Counted from the first letter of the stretch, positions 34,287 to 42,442 are shown. The stretch is DNA of 64,000 bases from Streptomyces naganishii JCM 4654 (GCF_014650575.1 NZ_BMVF01000011.1:124001-188000), one strand, 5' to 3'. Numbers and translations: made by a program. Notes: generated from the sequence alone by a model not told the origin.

Positions 34287-35294
34287 ATGACCGCCGCGAC
34301 CGACCCCTCGACCGATCCCGTCAGCGACTCCTCGACCGGTCCGGCGACCGACCCCCTGAGCGACCCCCCGCCCGAGTCCGGCTCCGTGATCCCCGGCGCC
34401 GGGCCTGCCGCGCGGCCCGGTGAGCGGGCCACCGTGCGGCTGCGCGAGGACGGGCCGGCGGAGCCGCCCCGCTACGCGCCCGAGTGGCTCCAACTCCGTG
34501 AGGCCGCGGACGCGGAGGCGCGGGCCGCCCTGCTGCTGGACCCGCTGCGCATCCATCTCGCCGGCCTGCCGAACCCGCACGGCGGTCTCGTCGTGCACGA
34601 CCTCGGCTGCGGCACCGGCTCGATGGGCCGCTGGCTCGCGCCCCGGCTGGACGGCGCCCAGCACTGGATCCTGCACGACCGCGACCCCTACCTGCTGCAC
34701 TTCGCCGCCGTCGCCTCCCCCCACGAGGCCGCGGACGGCAGCCGGGTCAGCGTGGAGACCCGGCGCGGCGACGTGGCCCGGCTGACCCCGGACTCCCTGA
34801 CCGGCGCCCACCTGGTGACCGCGTCCGCGCTGCTCGACGTCCTCACCCACGAGGAGGTCGCCACCCTCGCCGCCGCCTGCGCCGGGGCCGGCTGCCCGGC
34901 GCTGCTGACCCTGTCGGTGGCCGGCCGCGTCGACCTCACCCCGGCCCACCCGATGGACGCCGAGATCACCGAGGCGTTCAACGCCCACCAGCGCCGGGAC
35001 GGCCTGCTCGGTCCGGACGCGGTCGACGTGGCCTGCGACGCCTTCGGTGAGCGGGGCGCCACCGTGCACGTGCACCCGAGCGCGTGGCGGCTCGGCCCCG
35101 AGCACCGTGAGCTGACCGCCCAGTGGCTGCGCGGCTGGGTCGGCGCGGCCGTGGAGCAGCGGCCGGAGCTGAAGGAGCGCGCGGAGGGCTATCTCGGCGA
35201 GCGGCTGGCGGCCTGCGCGGCAGGGGAGTTGAAGGCCGTCGTCCACCACAGTGACCTGCTCGCCCTGCCCCGGCCGACGGGCGGTGCCGGATGA
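34287..35294 (+). CDS. SAM-dependent methyltransferase
   Basis: ATG 34287 follows a strong GGGAGG and gives 335 residues. An alternative ATG at 34131 overlaps the glycosyltransferase stop and adds a 52-residue Thr/Ser/Arg-rich tail encoded by short repeats. SAM-binding motif I is VVHDLGCGTGSMGRWLA, followed by ILHDRDP as the acidic motif II. The Class I Rossmann fold runs to about residue 240. The first 50 residues are Asp/Pro/Ser-rich and probably disordered. The gene ends with ATGA over the flippase-like start, so the block from the PTPS-like gene to here is one translation unit. The methyl acceptor is unknown. Confidence 0.85.
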   Translation: MTAATDPSTDPVSDSSTGPATDPLSDPPPESGSVIPGAGPAARPGERATVRLREDGPAEPPRYAPEWLQLREAADAEARAALLLDPLRIHLAGLPNPHGGLVVHDLGCGTGSMGRWLAPRLDGAQHWILHDRDPYLLHFAAVASPHEAADGSRVSVETRRGDVARLTPDSLTGAHLVTASALLDVLTHEEVATLAAACAGAGCPALLTLSVAGRVDLTPAHPMDAEITEAFNAHQRRDGLLGPDAVDVACDAFGERGATVHVHPSAWRLGPEHRELTAQWLRGWVGAAVEQRPELKERAEGYLGERLAACAAGELKAVVHHSDLLALPRPTGGAG

Positions 35295-36628
35295 GCGTGC
35301 AGACGCTGGACGCCCTCCTGGTGCGGGCGGCGGACCCGGCCGAGCCCGCGGGGCGCGGCACCGAGGACGCTTCCGGAGACCGGGGTACGGACGCCGAGCA
35401 GGGTGGTTCGCGTCCGCGCGCCCTCCTCGCCCGCCTCAACACCCGTGCTCTGCGCACCCACTTCGGCACGGTCTCGGGCGTAGCCATCCTCGCCGTGCTG
35501 CTGTGGCGGCTGGGCACCGGCGTGTTCCTCGAGGGGCTGCGCCGGATCGACGCGCCCACGCTGGTGGCGGCGCTCGCCGTGGGGCTGGTCACCACCGTGC
35601 TCAGCGCCTGGCGCTGGCAGTTGGTGGCGCGGGCGCTGCGCATCCGGCTGCCGCTCGGCGCCGCCGTGGCCGACTACTACCGCGCGCTGTTCCTCAACGC
35701 GGCGCTGCCCGGCGGGGTCCTCGGCGACGTGCACCGCGCGGTGCGGCACGGGCAGAGCGCCGGTGACATAGGACGCGGCGTGCGGGCCGTGGTCCTCGAG
35801 CGGGTCGCCGGGCAGATCACCCTCGCCGTGACCGGGGCCGCAGTGCTGCTGACACTGCCGTCCCCGGTCCGCGCCGAGGCACGGCAGTTCGCGCCGCTCG
35901 TCGCCCTCGCCGCCGCGGGGGCGTTCGCCGTGCTGCTCGCGCTGCGCATGAACCGGCCGTCCTCCCGCCGGGGCCGGGCCGTGCGCCGCACCCTCGGCGA
36001 GCTGCGCGAGGGGCTGCTGTCCCGCCGCAACGGTCCGGGTGTGGCGCTGTCCTCGGTGGCCGTACTGGCCGGGCACGTGGCGATGTTCGTCGTCGCCGCC
36101 CGGGTCGCGGGCGCGCCGGCCCCGGTGACGGTGCTGCTGCCGCTGGCCGTCCTCGCGCTGGTCGCCATGGGACTGCCGCTCAACGTGGGCGGCTTCGGTC
36201 CGCGCGAGGGCGCCACCGCCTGGGCCTTCGGGGCGGCCGGGCTCGGCGCGAGCACCGGGCTCGCGGTGGCCGTGGTGTACGGGGTGCTGAGCTTCGTGGC
36301 CGCCCTGCCGGGCGCGCTCGTCCTGGTCGCCCGCTGGTACACCGGAATGCGCGCCCGGACCGGGCCCGGAACCCCGTCCGGGGCCTACTCGGGCGAACCG
36401 CCGCTCGCCGGTGCCGAGTTCACCGATCCGGCGCCGGCGTCCGCGCCCACCTCCGCGTCCGCGCCCGCCCCTGCGCCTGTGCCCGTATCCCTATCCGTGT
36501 CGTTGTCCGCGCCCGAGGTGAGCAGCTCGAAATACGGCGCGAAGGCTCCGGCGAGGCTCGCCAGCAGTTCCTTCCCCTTTTCCGCCGAACCCAGGGAAGG
36601 ACGGCCGATGACACCCGATTCGGTATAG
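35291..36628 (+). CDS. Flippase-like (LPG synthase TM / UPF0104) membrane protein
   Basis: The 445-residue protein starts at an ATG coupled to the methyltransferase gene. About eight hydrophobic helices lie between residues 60 and 355. The diagnostic segments are LVTTVLSAWRWQLVARALRI, LFLNAALPGGVLGDVHRAVR and LPLNVGGFGPREGATAWAFG, all typical of the lysylphosphatidylglycerol synthase TM/UPF0104 family. Members often accompany glycosyltransferases and may translocate lipid-linked products. The last 85 residues are Ala/Pro/Ser-rich and are read antisense to the convergent creatininase-like gene (244 shared bases), so the functional C-terminus may end near residue 360. Confidence 0.85.
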   Translation: MSVQTLDALLVRAADPAEPAGRGTEDASGDRGTDAEQGGSRPRALLARLNTRALRTHFGTVSGVAILAVLLWRLGTGVFLEGLRRIDAPTLVAALAVGLVTTVLSAWRWQLVARALRIRLPLGAAVADYYRALFLNAALPGGVLGDVHRAVRHGQSAGDIGRGVRAVVLERVAGQITLAVTGAAVLLTLPSPVRAEARQFAPLVALAAAGAFAVLLALRMNRPSSRRGRAVRRTLGELREGLLSRRNGPGVALSSVAVLAGHVAMFVVAARVAGAPAPVTVLLPLAVLALVAMGLPLNVGGFGPREGATAWAFGAAGLGASTGLAVAVVYGVLSFVAALPGALVLVARWYTGMRARTGPGTPSGAYSGEPPLAGAEFTDPAPASAPTSASAPAPAPVPVSLSVSLSAPEVSSSKYGAKAPARLASSSFPFSAEPREGRPMTPDSV

Positions 36629-37260
36629 GCGGACATTCCGACGGTGAGGAGATGGCGCCGGTCGTCCGCGGTGAAATCGGCGGACTCGTGGCCGGCCCGG
36701 ACCATTTCGGGATGAGAGTGCAGAAGAATGGAGGTCTCGATTTCCCCCGCGTGCATGTCGGTGAGCAGCGAGGTGCGCACCCCGGCCCGGACGCGGGCCT
36801 CCTCCCAGTCCTCGGCGGCCGGGAAGAGCGCGATGTGCTCGCCCCGCGCGGAGGACTCCTGAACGACGTTGCCCAGCACGTAGTTGCCGCCGTGGCCGTT
36901 GACGACCACCAGGGCCGCGACGCCCGAGCGGCGCAGCGAGTCCGCGATGTCCCGTACCACCGCATGGAGGGTCACAGAGGAGATGCTGACGGTCCCCGGC
37001 CAGGCCGCGTGCTCGTGCGAACAGGAGATCGTCACCGGTGGAAGGAGGTGCACGGGATACGCGTCGGCGATCTCCCGGGCGATGGCACAGGCGACCAGTG
37101 TGTCGGTCGCCAGCGGCAGGAACGGGCCGTGCTGTTCGAAACTCCCCACCGGCAGGACGGCGACCTGCCGTGAGAGGTCCGCGCCTCGATTCCGTACGTC
37201 CTGCGTGGTGTCCGCCGGCAACAGACCATATGCCGTCGGCCGCGTTCCCGAACCACTCAT
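36385..37260 (-). CDS. Creatininase/ArfB-like formamide hydrolase
   Basis: The 291-residue protein matches the creatininase family with all metal-binding positions: LPVGSFEQHG (Glu42, His44), LPLATDT (Asp53), VNGHGGN (His123) and DMHAGEIETS (His170, Glu173). The archaeal relative ArfB deformylates the FAPy nucleotide produced by a formyl-retaining GTP cyclohydrolase. The adjacent, divergent GTP cyclohydrolase II homologue has the residue change linked to making FAPy, so this enzyme most likely removes its formyl group. The C-terminal 45 residues are Asp/Gly/Ala-rich low complexity and overlap the convergent flippase-like gene. Confidence 0.88.
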   Translation of the reverse strand: MSGSGTRPTAYGLLPADTTQDVRNRGADLSRQVAVLPVGSFEQHGPFLPLATDTLVACAIAREIADAYPVHLLPPVTISCSHEHAAWPGTVSISSVTLHAVVRDIADSLRRSGVAALVVVNGHGGNYVLGNVVQESSARGEHIALFPAAEDWEEARVRAGVRTSLLTDMHAGEIETSILLHSHPEMVRAGHESADFTADDRRHLLTVGMSAYTESGVIGRPSLGSAEKGKELLASLAGAFAPYFELLTSGADNDTDRDTGTGAGAGADAEVGADAGAGSVNSAPASGGSPE

Positions 37261-37298
37261 TGTTTTCCGGCCTTTCGTCTCTGCTTAGGATCCAGATC

Positions 37299-37958
37299 AT
37301 GACAGAAAACCTCGGCGTACTCGGCACGAAGACCCCACGGCGCACGGGTGTGGAACGCGTCGTGAACGCCCCCCTGCCCACCGTCTACGGGAAATTCCAG
37401 GCGGTCGGCTACATGGACCACGACCGCGGCGAGGAGCAAGTGGCGCTCGTCCACGGGGACATCGGCGCCGAGCGGGTCCTGGTCCGGCTGCACTCGGAGT
37501 GCCTGACCGGTGACGCCTTCGGCTCGCAGCACTGCGAGTGCGGCGACCAGCTGGCCGCCGCGATGCGCGCGGTCGTCGCCGAAGGCAGCGGAATCGTCGT
37601 GTACTTGAGGGGCCACGAGGGCCGAGGCATCGGCTTGCTCGCCAAGCTGCGCGCGATGGCCCTCCAGGCGGAGGGCCTGGACACGGTCGAGGCCAACCTC
37701 GCCCTCGGACTGCCCGTGGACGCCCGTGACTACGGCGTCGCCGCCGGGATGCTGCACGACCTCGGGGTGCGCTCGGTGCGGCTGATGTCCAACAACCCGC
37801 TCAAGCGCGAGGCGCTGGTACGGCACGGCGTCCAGGTCGACGAGCAGGTGCCGCTGCTGATCCCGCCGTGCGAGAGCAACATCACCTACCTGCGCACCAA
37901 GCGGGAGCGGATGGACCACCACCTGCCGCACCTGGACGCGGTGGCCCACCTGTCCTGA
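37299..37958 (+). CDS. ribA: GTP cyclohydrolase II homologue, Met120 variant (FAPy-forming type)
   Basis: The 219-residue protein has the zinc triad of RibA (Cys68, Cys79 and Cys81 in SECLTGDAFGSQHCECG) and the catalytic YLRGHEGRGIGL loop. In the segment KLRAMALQAEGLDTVEAN, Met120 replaces the Tyr of ordinary RibA (RAYALQ). In S. coelicolor, as I recall, the paralogue SCO6655 with this same Met120 makes the formylated intermediate FAPy and keeps the formyl group that normal GTP cyclohydrolase II removes. No RibB half is present, and no riboflavin gene is near. Spacing to the divergent creatininase-like gene is 38 bases, so both share a short promoter region. Confidence 0.92.
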   Translation: MTENLGVLGTKTPRRTGVERVVNAPLPTVYGKFQAVGYMDHDRGEEQVALVHGDIGAERVLVRLHSECLTGDAFGSQHCECGDQLAAAMRAVVAEGSGIVVYLRGHEGRGIGLLAKLRAMALQAEGLDTVEANLALGLPVDARDYGVAAGMLHDLGVRSVRLMSNNPLKREALVRHGVQVDEQVPLLIPPCESNITYLRTKRERMDHHLPHLDAVAHLS

Positions 37959-37974
37959 CCGGCGGGGCGAGCGA

Positions 37975-37999
37975 GCGCCGGCCGGTCCGCGGCCGGCGC
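37975..37999. terminator. Hairpin between ribA and the convergent serine hydrolase gene
   Basis: GCGCCGGCC (37975-37983) and GGCCGGCGC (37991-37999) form a perfect 9-bp G-C stem with a 7-base loop between the two convergent stops. Confidence 0.65.
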
Positions 38000-38044
38000 C
38001 CCGCGCCCGGGGCGCATCCGGTACCAGGCAGGGCCCGGCTGCCC

Positions 38045-39292
38045 TCAGTCGAGGACCGCCTCGTGCACCAGCCGCTTGAGCTCGGGGTACAGCCGCAGCG
38101 AGGTCTTCGGGCGGAGCTGGGTCATGAACTGGAAGGTCAGATCGCGGGCCGGGTCGACCCAGAACGTCGTCGTCGCGACCCCGCTCCAGCCGTACGTGCC
38201 GAGCCCCGACGGGGCCTGGGTGCGGGAGGGGTCGATCACGACCGAGACGTTGAAGCCGAAGCCCACGCCGTCGTTGCCCGGTTCGTCGTGGGCGGGCCGG
38301 CTGCCGCAGGAGCGCAGATCGGCGCCGCCGGGAAGGTGGTTGCGGGTCATCAGGTCCACGGATTCCGGGGTGAGGAGACGGACGCCGTCCAACTCGCCGC
38401 GGCGGCGCAGCAGTTCCATGAAGCGGTGCATGTCGTGCGCGGTCGACACCAGGCCGCCGCTGCCCGACAGGAAGCGCGGACGGCCCCGCAGCGGCAGCCC
38501 CGCGATGGGCTCGATGGCCCCGGTGCCCGGACCGGCGCCGGTGTCCGTCTGCCCGTACAACTCGGCCAGCCTGGCCGCCTGTTCGTCCGTCACCTGGAAG
38601 CCGGTGTCGGTCATGCCGAGCGGGCCGAGGATCCGCTCGGCCAAGAACGCGTCGAGCGGCTGCCCGGACACCACCTCGACCACCCGCCCCAGTACGTTGC
38701 TCGCCACGGAGTAGTTCCACTGCGTGCCGGGGTCGAACTGCAGCGGCAGGCGCGCGTACACGTCCATCGTCTCGGCGAGGTCCGCGCCCGGCGGCACGGA
38801 GGAGGCGAGGCCGGCCGCGCGGTAGAGCGCGTCGACCGGGTGGGCGTGGTAGAAGGCGAAGGTCAGGCCCGCCGTGTGGGTGAGCAGGTGCCGTATGAGC
38901 ACCGGCCCGGCGGCGGGGCGGGTGACGAGGTGATCGCCCGAGCCGCTCACGTACACGCGGGGGTCGGCGAAGGCCGGCAGGTGGCGTTCGAGCGGGTCGT
39001 CGAGCGAGAGCCGGCCCTTCTCGGCCAGCAGCAGTACGGCCACGGCGGTGACCGGTTTGGTCATGGAGTAGATCCGCCACAGGGTGTCGCTCTCGACGGG
39101 CAGCCCGGCCGCCACGTCCCGCATGCCGTACGTGGTCAGGTGCGCGACCCGTCCGCCCCGCGCCAGCGACACGAGGTGGCCGGGGATGCGCCCCTCGTCG
39201 ACGAGACGGGCCAGGTGCCGGTCGAGACGGTCCAGCGCCTTCGCGTCCAGCCCGGCCTCGTCCGGCTCGACGTCCTGCCGCAGCCGTGCCAT
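38045..39292 (-). CDS. Serine hydrolase, class C beta-lactamase family
   Basis: This 415-residue protein starts at ATG 39292 after GGAGGTGGG. It shows the class C/esterase pattern: Ser-x-x-Lys in RIYSMTKPVTAVAVLLL (nucleophile Ser), a Tyr-containing NYSVASNVLG in place of Y-x-N, and GWSG near the C-terminus for the third motif. There is no signal peptide, so a cytosolic esterase or beta-lactamase-like hydrolase is more likely than a true resistance enzyme. Residues such as HLLTHTAGLTF and FQVTDEQAARLAELY are typical of this large group. The substrate is unknown. It is divergent from the PPOX gene. Confidence 0.88.
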   Translation of the reverse strand: MARLRQDVEPDEAGLDAKALDRLDRHLARLVDEGRIPGHLVSLARGGRVAHLTTYGMRDVAAGLPVESDTLWRIYSMTKPVTAVAVLLLAEKGRLSLDDPLERHLPAFADPRVYVSGSGDHLVTRPAAGPVLIRHLLTHTAGLTFAFYHAHPVDALYRAAGLASSVPPGADLAETMDVYARLPLQFDPGTQWNYSVASNVLGRVVEVVSGQPLDAFLAERILGPLGMTDTGFQVTDEQAARLAELYGQTDTGAGPGTGAIEPIAGLPLRGRPRFLSGSGGLVSTAHDMHRFMELLRRRGELDGVRLLTPESVDLMTRNHLPGGADLRSCGSRPAHDEPGNDGVGFGFNVSVVIDPSRTQAPSGLGTYGWSGVATTTFWVDPARDLTFQFMTQLRPKTSLRLYPELKRLVHEAVLD

Positions 39293-39468
39293 CGCCCACC
39301 TCCGGTCCCTCCCGTACGAGGTTCGTACGAGGTCGTACGGGAACGTCTGCGGACTACCCCTCCCCTCGCGCCCTCCAACCTCGCCACCGGGCGGAGGCGG
39401 GCGCACGCTCCCGCCGGGCCCGGCGCGGGCCCACGTTCATCGCCGCGGTGACGGGTATGACTGGGGGC

Positions 39469-39945
39469 ATGACTCACGACACGACGAAGCACGACTCGGC
39501 GCCGGACGCCACCGAGGAACCCCTGCTCGCGCTGCTCGGCGAGGGGCACGGCGGGGTGCTGGTCACCCTGAAGCGGGACGGCCGCCCGCAGCTGTCGAAC
39601 GTCAGCCACGCCTACTACCCGGACGAGCGTGTCATCCGCGTCTCGGTCACCGACGACCGCGCCAAGACCCGCAACGCGCGCCGGGACCCGCGGGTCTCGT
39701 ACCACGTCACCAGCGCCGACCGCTGGGCCTACACGGTCGCCGAGGGCACCGCCGAGCTCACCCCGGTCGCCGCCGACCCGCACGACGAGACCGTCGACGA
39801 ACTGGTCCGCCTGTACCGGGACGTCCTCGGTGAGCACCCCGACTGGGACGACTACCGCGCCGCGATGGTCCGTGACCGACGGCTCGTGCTGCGTCTGAGG
39901 ATCGAGCGGGTGTACGGGATCCCGAAGGGCGCCAACAAGGGTTAG
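39469..39945 (+). CDS. PPOX-class (F420-dependent type) oxidoreductase
   Basis: The 158-residue protein is a split-barrel flavin/deazaflavin reductase: GHGGVLVTLKRDGRPQLSNV, then VIRVSVTDDRAKTRNARRDP and VSYHVTS. The first two match the TIGR03618-type PPOX class F420-dependent family that is common in actinobacteria. ATG 39469 follows GGGGG; ATG 39457 in the same frame is an alternative. It reduces an unknown substrate with F420H2 or a flavin. It ends with a 4-base overlap with the convergent dehydrogenase gene. Confidence 0.85.
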   Translation: MTHDTTKHDSAPDATEEPLLALLGEGHGGVLVTLKRDGRPQLSNVSHAYYPDERVIRVSVTDDRAKTRNARRDPRVSYHVTSADRWAYTVAEGTAELTPVAADPHDETVDELVRLYRDVLGEHPDWDDYRAAMVRDRRLVLRLRIERVYGIPKGANKG

Positions 39946-40919
39946 CCCGAGGACGACGGGCTCCGGGTCGGTCCTGAGCCGGTCCGGGGCGGTCGGTCCG
40001 GGTCAGCCCTGGGTCGGTCCGGGGCGGTCGCTCCGGATCGGTCCCACGCGCCGGCGGTCCGTGCCTCGACGGCACGCAGGACCGCGACCATGTCCTCGCC
40101 CCCGTGCCCGAGGGCGACCGTCTCGCCGAACAGGTCGTGGCACACGTCCAGCAGCGGCGAGGCGATGCCCGAGGCGCGGGCGGCCTCGGCGACGAGCCGG
40201 TTGTTCTTCAGCACGTCGACGACGGCCGCCTGCACCGAGAAGTCCCCGGTGAGCAGCTTGGGCGCCTTCATCCGGGAGACGGCGCTGGCCATCGGGCCGG
40301 CGCCCAGCACGTCGAGGAACAGCTCGCGGTCCAGGCCCTGGCGGTCGGCGAAGTGGTAGGCCTCGGTGAGCCCGGTGACCAGCGTGATCAGGAACAGGTT
40401 CACCGAGAGCTTCATCAGCAGCGCCCCGGGGGCGGCGCCGCACACGAAGGTCTCCCGGCACATCGGCGCGAGCAGCGGCCGTACCGCCGACACCGCCTTC
40501 TCCTCCCCGGCCAGCATCGCCACCAGCTCGCCCTTCTCCGCCGGGACGCGCGAGCCGGACACGGGCGCCTCGACGTAGCTCCCGCCCGCCGCGCGGACGT
40601 CGGCCTCCAGGGCCCGGGAGTACTCCGGCGAGGTCGTGCCCATGTGGACGACCACCCGTCCCGCCACGCGGGCGGCGAACTCAGGACCGCCCCGGTCCAG
40701 CACCGCGTCGATCGCGTGGTCGTCGGCGAGCATCAGCAGCACGGTTCCGGCGCGGTCGAACACCTCGCCGGGACCGGCCGCGACCTCCGCGCCGGCCGCG
40801 CGCAGCGCCGCGGTACGCGATGCCGTGCGGTTCCACACGACCAGGCCGGTGCCGGAGCGGGCCAGCCGGAGCGCCATGGGCAGGCCCATGACTCCGAGAC
40901 CGATGAAACCGACGCGCAC
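39942..40919 (-). CDS. NAD(P)-dependent beta-hydroxyacid dehydrogenase-like protein
   Basis: The 325-residue protein starts at GTG 40919. Its Rossmann motif GFIGLGVMGLPMALRLARSG is at the N-terminus. The substrate-binding APVSGSRVPAEKGEL and the catalytic-lysine helix GALLMKLSVNLFLITLVTGL follow, as in 3-hydroxyisobutyrate dehydrogenase, tartronate semialdehyde reductase and imine reductases. The C-terminal 40 residues are Arg/Pro-rich and disordered. The divergent TetR gene with tandem operators between them suggests that this enzyme is the regulator's main target and works on the inducing compound. Substrate cannot be fixed from sequence. Confidence 0.85.
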   Translation of the reverse strand: MRVGFIGLGVMGLPMALRLARSGTGLVVWNRTASRTAALRAAGAEVAAGPGEVFDRAGTVLLMLADDHAIDAVLDRGGPEFAARVAGRVVVHMGTTSPEYSRALEADVRAAGGSYVEAPVSGSRVPAEKGELVAMLAGEEKAVSAVRPLLAPMCRETFVCGAAPGALLMKLSVNLFLITLVTGLTEAYHFADRQGLDRELFLDVLGAGPMASAVSRMKAPKLLTGDFSVQAAVVDVLKNNRLVAEAARASGIASPLLDVCHDLFGETVALGHGGEDMVAVLRAVEARTAGAWDRSGATAPDRPRADPDRPPRTGSGPTRSPSSSG

Positions 40920-40988
40920 GGGACCACCCGGGGGTCTCAAGTCCGCCGCCGGGGGCCGGGAAGGCCGGGACGGGGACGGGTTCCAGCA

Positions 40989-41033
40989 ACTATGACGCCG
41001 GTCATAGTAGCTCGGTCCATGACCGTGGTCATA
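40989..41033. promoter_or_regulatory. Tandem TetR-type operators
   Basis: Site 1 is ACTATGAC-GCCG-GTCATAGT (40989-41008), with perfect 8-bp arms. Site 2 is CATGAC-CGTG-GTCATA (41018-41033), with five matching inner pairs. The core of both is ATGAC-N4-GTCAT, and their centres lie 27 bases apart in the divergent promoter region. Confidence 0.75.
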
Positions 41034-41078
41034 GGGTGGGGAGGGAATCGATCGGTCGCGGTGTGGCGGAGGTGGGGG

Positions 41079-41693
41079 ATGACGGGGTCCGAGAAGGGCC
41101 CGCGCGAGCGGATGGTCTTCAGCGCGGCCCAGCTCATCCGCCGCGACGGCGTGGGAGCCACGGGCATGCGGGACGTCGCCGCCCACGCCGGGGCGCCGCG
41201 CGGGTCGCTCCAGCACTACTTCCCCGGCGGCAAGGAACAGCTCGTCAACGAGGCGGTCGCATGGGCGGGGCGCTACGCGGGCCGGCGTGTCGCCCGTTTC
41301 GTGGCCGGCCTCGCGGAGCCCAGGCCGAGCGCCCTGTTCGCCGCGATGACCGGGCAGTGGACCGAGGAGTACGAGACGACCGGCGCCCTCACCGGCTGCC
41401 CGGTGGCCGCCGCGACCGTGGACTGCGCGGCGGCGGCCGCCTCCACGCGCGAGGCGGCCGCCGCCGCCTTCGCGGGCTGGCGCGGACCGGTCGCCGAGGC
41501 CCTCACCGGCATGGGAGTGCCGGCGGAGCGCGCCGAACCGCTGGCCACGCTCATGATCAGCTCTCTGGAGGGCGCCATCATCATGGCCCGCGCCGAGGGC
41601 GGTGTGGGCCCGCTGACGACCGTGGCCCGCGAACTGGGCCCCCTGCTCGACGCGGCGGTGGCCCCGGGCGACGGCGAGGGCGCGGGCGCCTAA
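41079..41693 (+). CDS. TetR-family transcriptional regulator
   Basis: The 204-residue protein starts at ATG 41079 after GGCGGAGG. The N-terminal HTH is MVFSAAQLIRRDGVGATGMR, DVAAHAGAPRGSLQHYFPGG and KEQLVNEAV. The C-terminal ligand domain has LTGCPVAAATVDC, which marks the LmrA/YxaF-like TetR C-domain. It should repress itself and the divergent dehydrogenase through the tandem palindromes at 40989-41033. It converges on the second TetR gene with a 4-base overlap. Confidence 0.9.
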   Translation: MTGSEKGPRERMVFSAAQLIRRDGVGATGMRDVAAHAGAPRGSLQHYFPGGKEQLVNEAVAWAGRYAGRRVARFVAGLAEPRPSALFAAMTGQWTEEYETTGALTGCPVAAATVDCAAAAASTREAAAAAFAGWRGPVAEALTGMGVPAERAEPLATLMISSLEGAIIMARAEGGVGPLTTVARELGPLLDAAVAPGDGEGAGA

Positions 41694-42355
41694 CCGGAGG
41701 CCGGGTCCGCCGTCAGGTAGGCGATCACCATGTCGCCGAGCATCGTGCGGTAGTGCCCGCGCCGCGCCGGGGCGAGCAGATCGCGCCCGAACAGGGCGCC
41801 GAAGGTGTGCCGGTTGGCCACCCGGAAGAAGCAGAACGAACTGATCATCGCGTGCAGGTCGACGGCGTCCACGTCGGCGGTGAACAGCCCCGACTCCCGG
41901 CCCGAGGCGAGGATGCGGCGCATGGTCCCGAGGGTCGGGGAGCCGATCCGGCCGAACCTGTCCGAGGCGGCGACGTGCTCCGCCCCGCGGATGTTCTCGA
42001 TGGACACCAGGCGGATGAAGTCCGGGTGCCGCTCATGGTGGTCGAAGATCAGCTCGGCCAGCCGCCGGATCGCCGCGACCGGGTCCAGGTGGTCCACGTC
42101 CAGCCGCTGCTCGGCGTCGCGGATCACCTCGTACGCCCGGTCCAGCACGGCCCCGAACAGCTGCTCCTTGCCGCCGAAGTAGTAGTAGATCATCCGCTTC
42201 GTGGTGCGGGTGCGGGCGGCGATCTCGTCCACGCGGGCGCCGTCGTACCCCGCCCGGGCGAACTCCTGGGTGGCCACGTCGAGGATCTCGGCCCGGGTGC
42301 GGGCGGCGTCATGGGCGCGTCCGCCGGGGCGGGCCGGTTCGTCGGCGCTGGTCAT
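41690..42355 (-). CDS. TetR-family transcriptional regulator
   Basis: The 221-residue protein starts at ATG 42355 after AAGGA. The HTH is AEILDVATQEFARAGYDGAR, VDEIAARTRTTKRMIYYYFG and GKEQLFGAVLDRAYE. The C-terminal region (YRTMLGDMVIAYL at the end; HPDFIRLVSIENIRG in the middle) resembles the TetR_C domain seen in aromatic-degradation regulators. Its target is not visible: it is separated from gnd by a terminator and converges on the other TetR gene. Confidence 0.9.
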   Translation of the reverse strand: MTSADEPARPGGRAHDAARTRAEILDVATQEFARAGYDGARVDEIAARTRTTKRMIYYYFGGKEQLFGAVLDRAYEVIRDAEQRLDVDHLDPVAAIRRLAELIFDHHERHPDFIRLVSIENIRGAEHVAASDRFGRIGSPTLGTMRRILASGRESGLFTADVDAVDLHAMISSFCFFRVANRHTFGALFGRDLLAPARRGHYRTMLGDMVIAYLTADPASG

Positions 42356-42442
42356 CACGTTCCTTCGGGCGCGGGCGCACGTGCAGGCTCGTGATTGTAG
42401 GAAGAGCGCGCCCCGACGGACACACGAAGGGGGCGGGAAGCG

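Noticed and set aside
37261..37298. FMN riboswitch upstream of the ribA homologue
   Set aside because: Only 38 bases separate the two divergent starts, too short for an RFN element, and no RFN-like conserved sequence was seen.
38045..39292. Antibiotic-resistance beta-lactamase
   Set aside because: No signal peptide is present, and the second and third motifs deviate from resistance AmpC enzymes. An esterase-like serine hydrolase is more likely.
39942..40919. A second 6-phosphogluconate dehydrogenase
   Set aside because: The fold is related, but the substrate loop (APVSGSRVPAEKGEL) and C-terminal helix match beta-hydroxyacid dehydrogenases, not Gnd.
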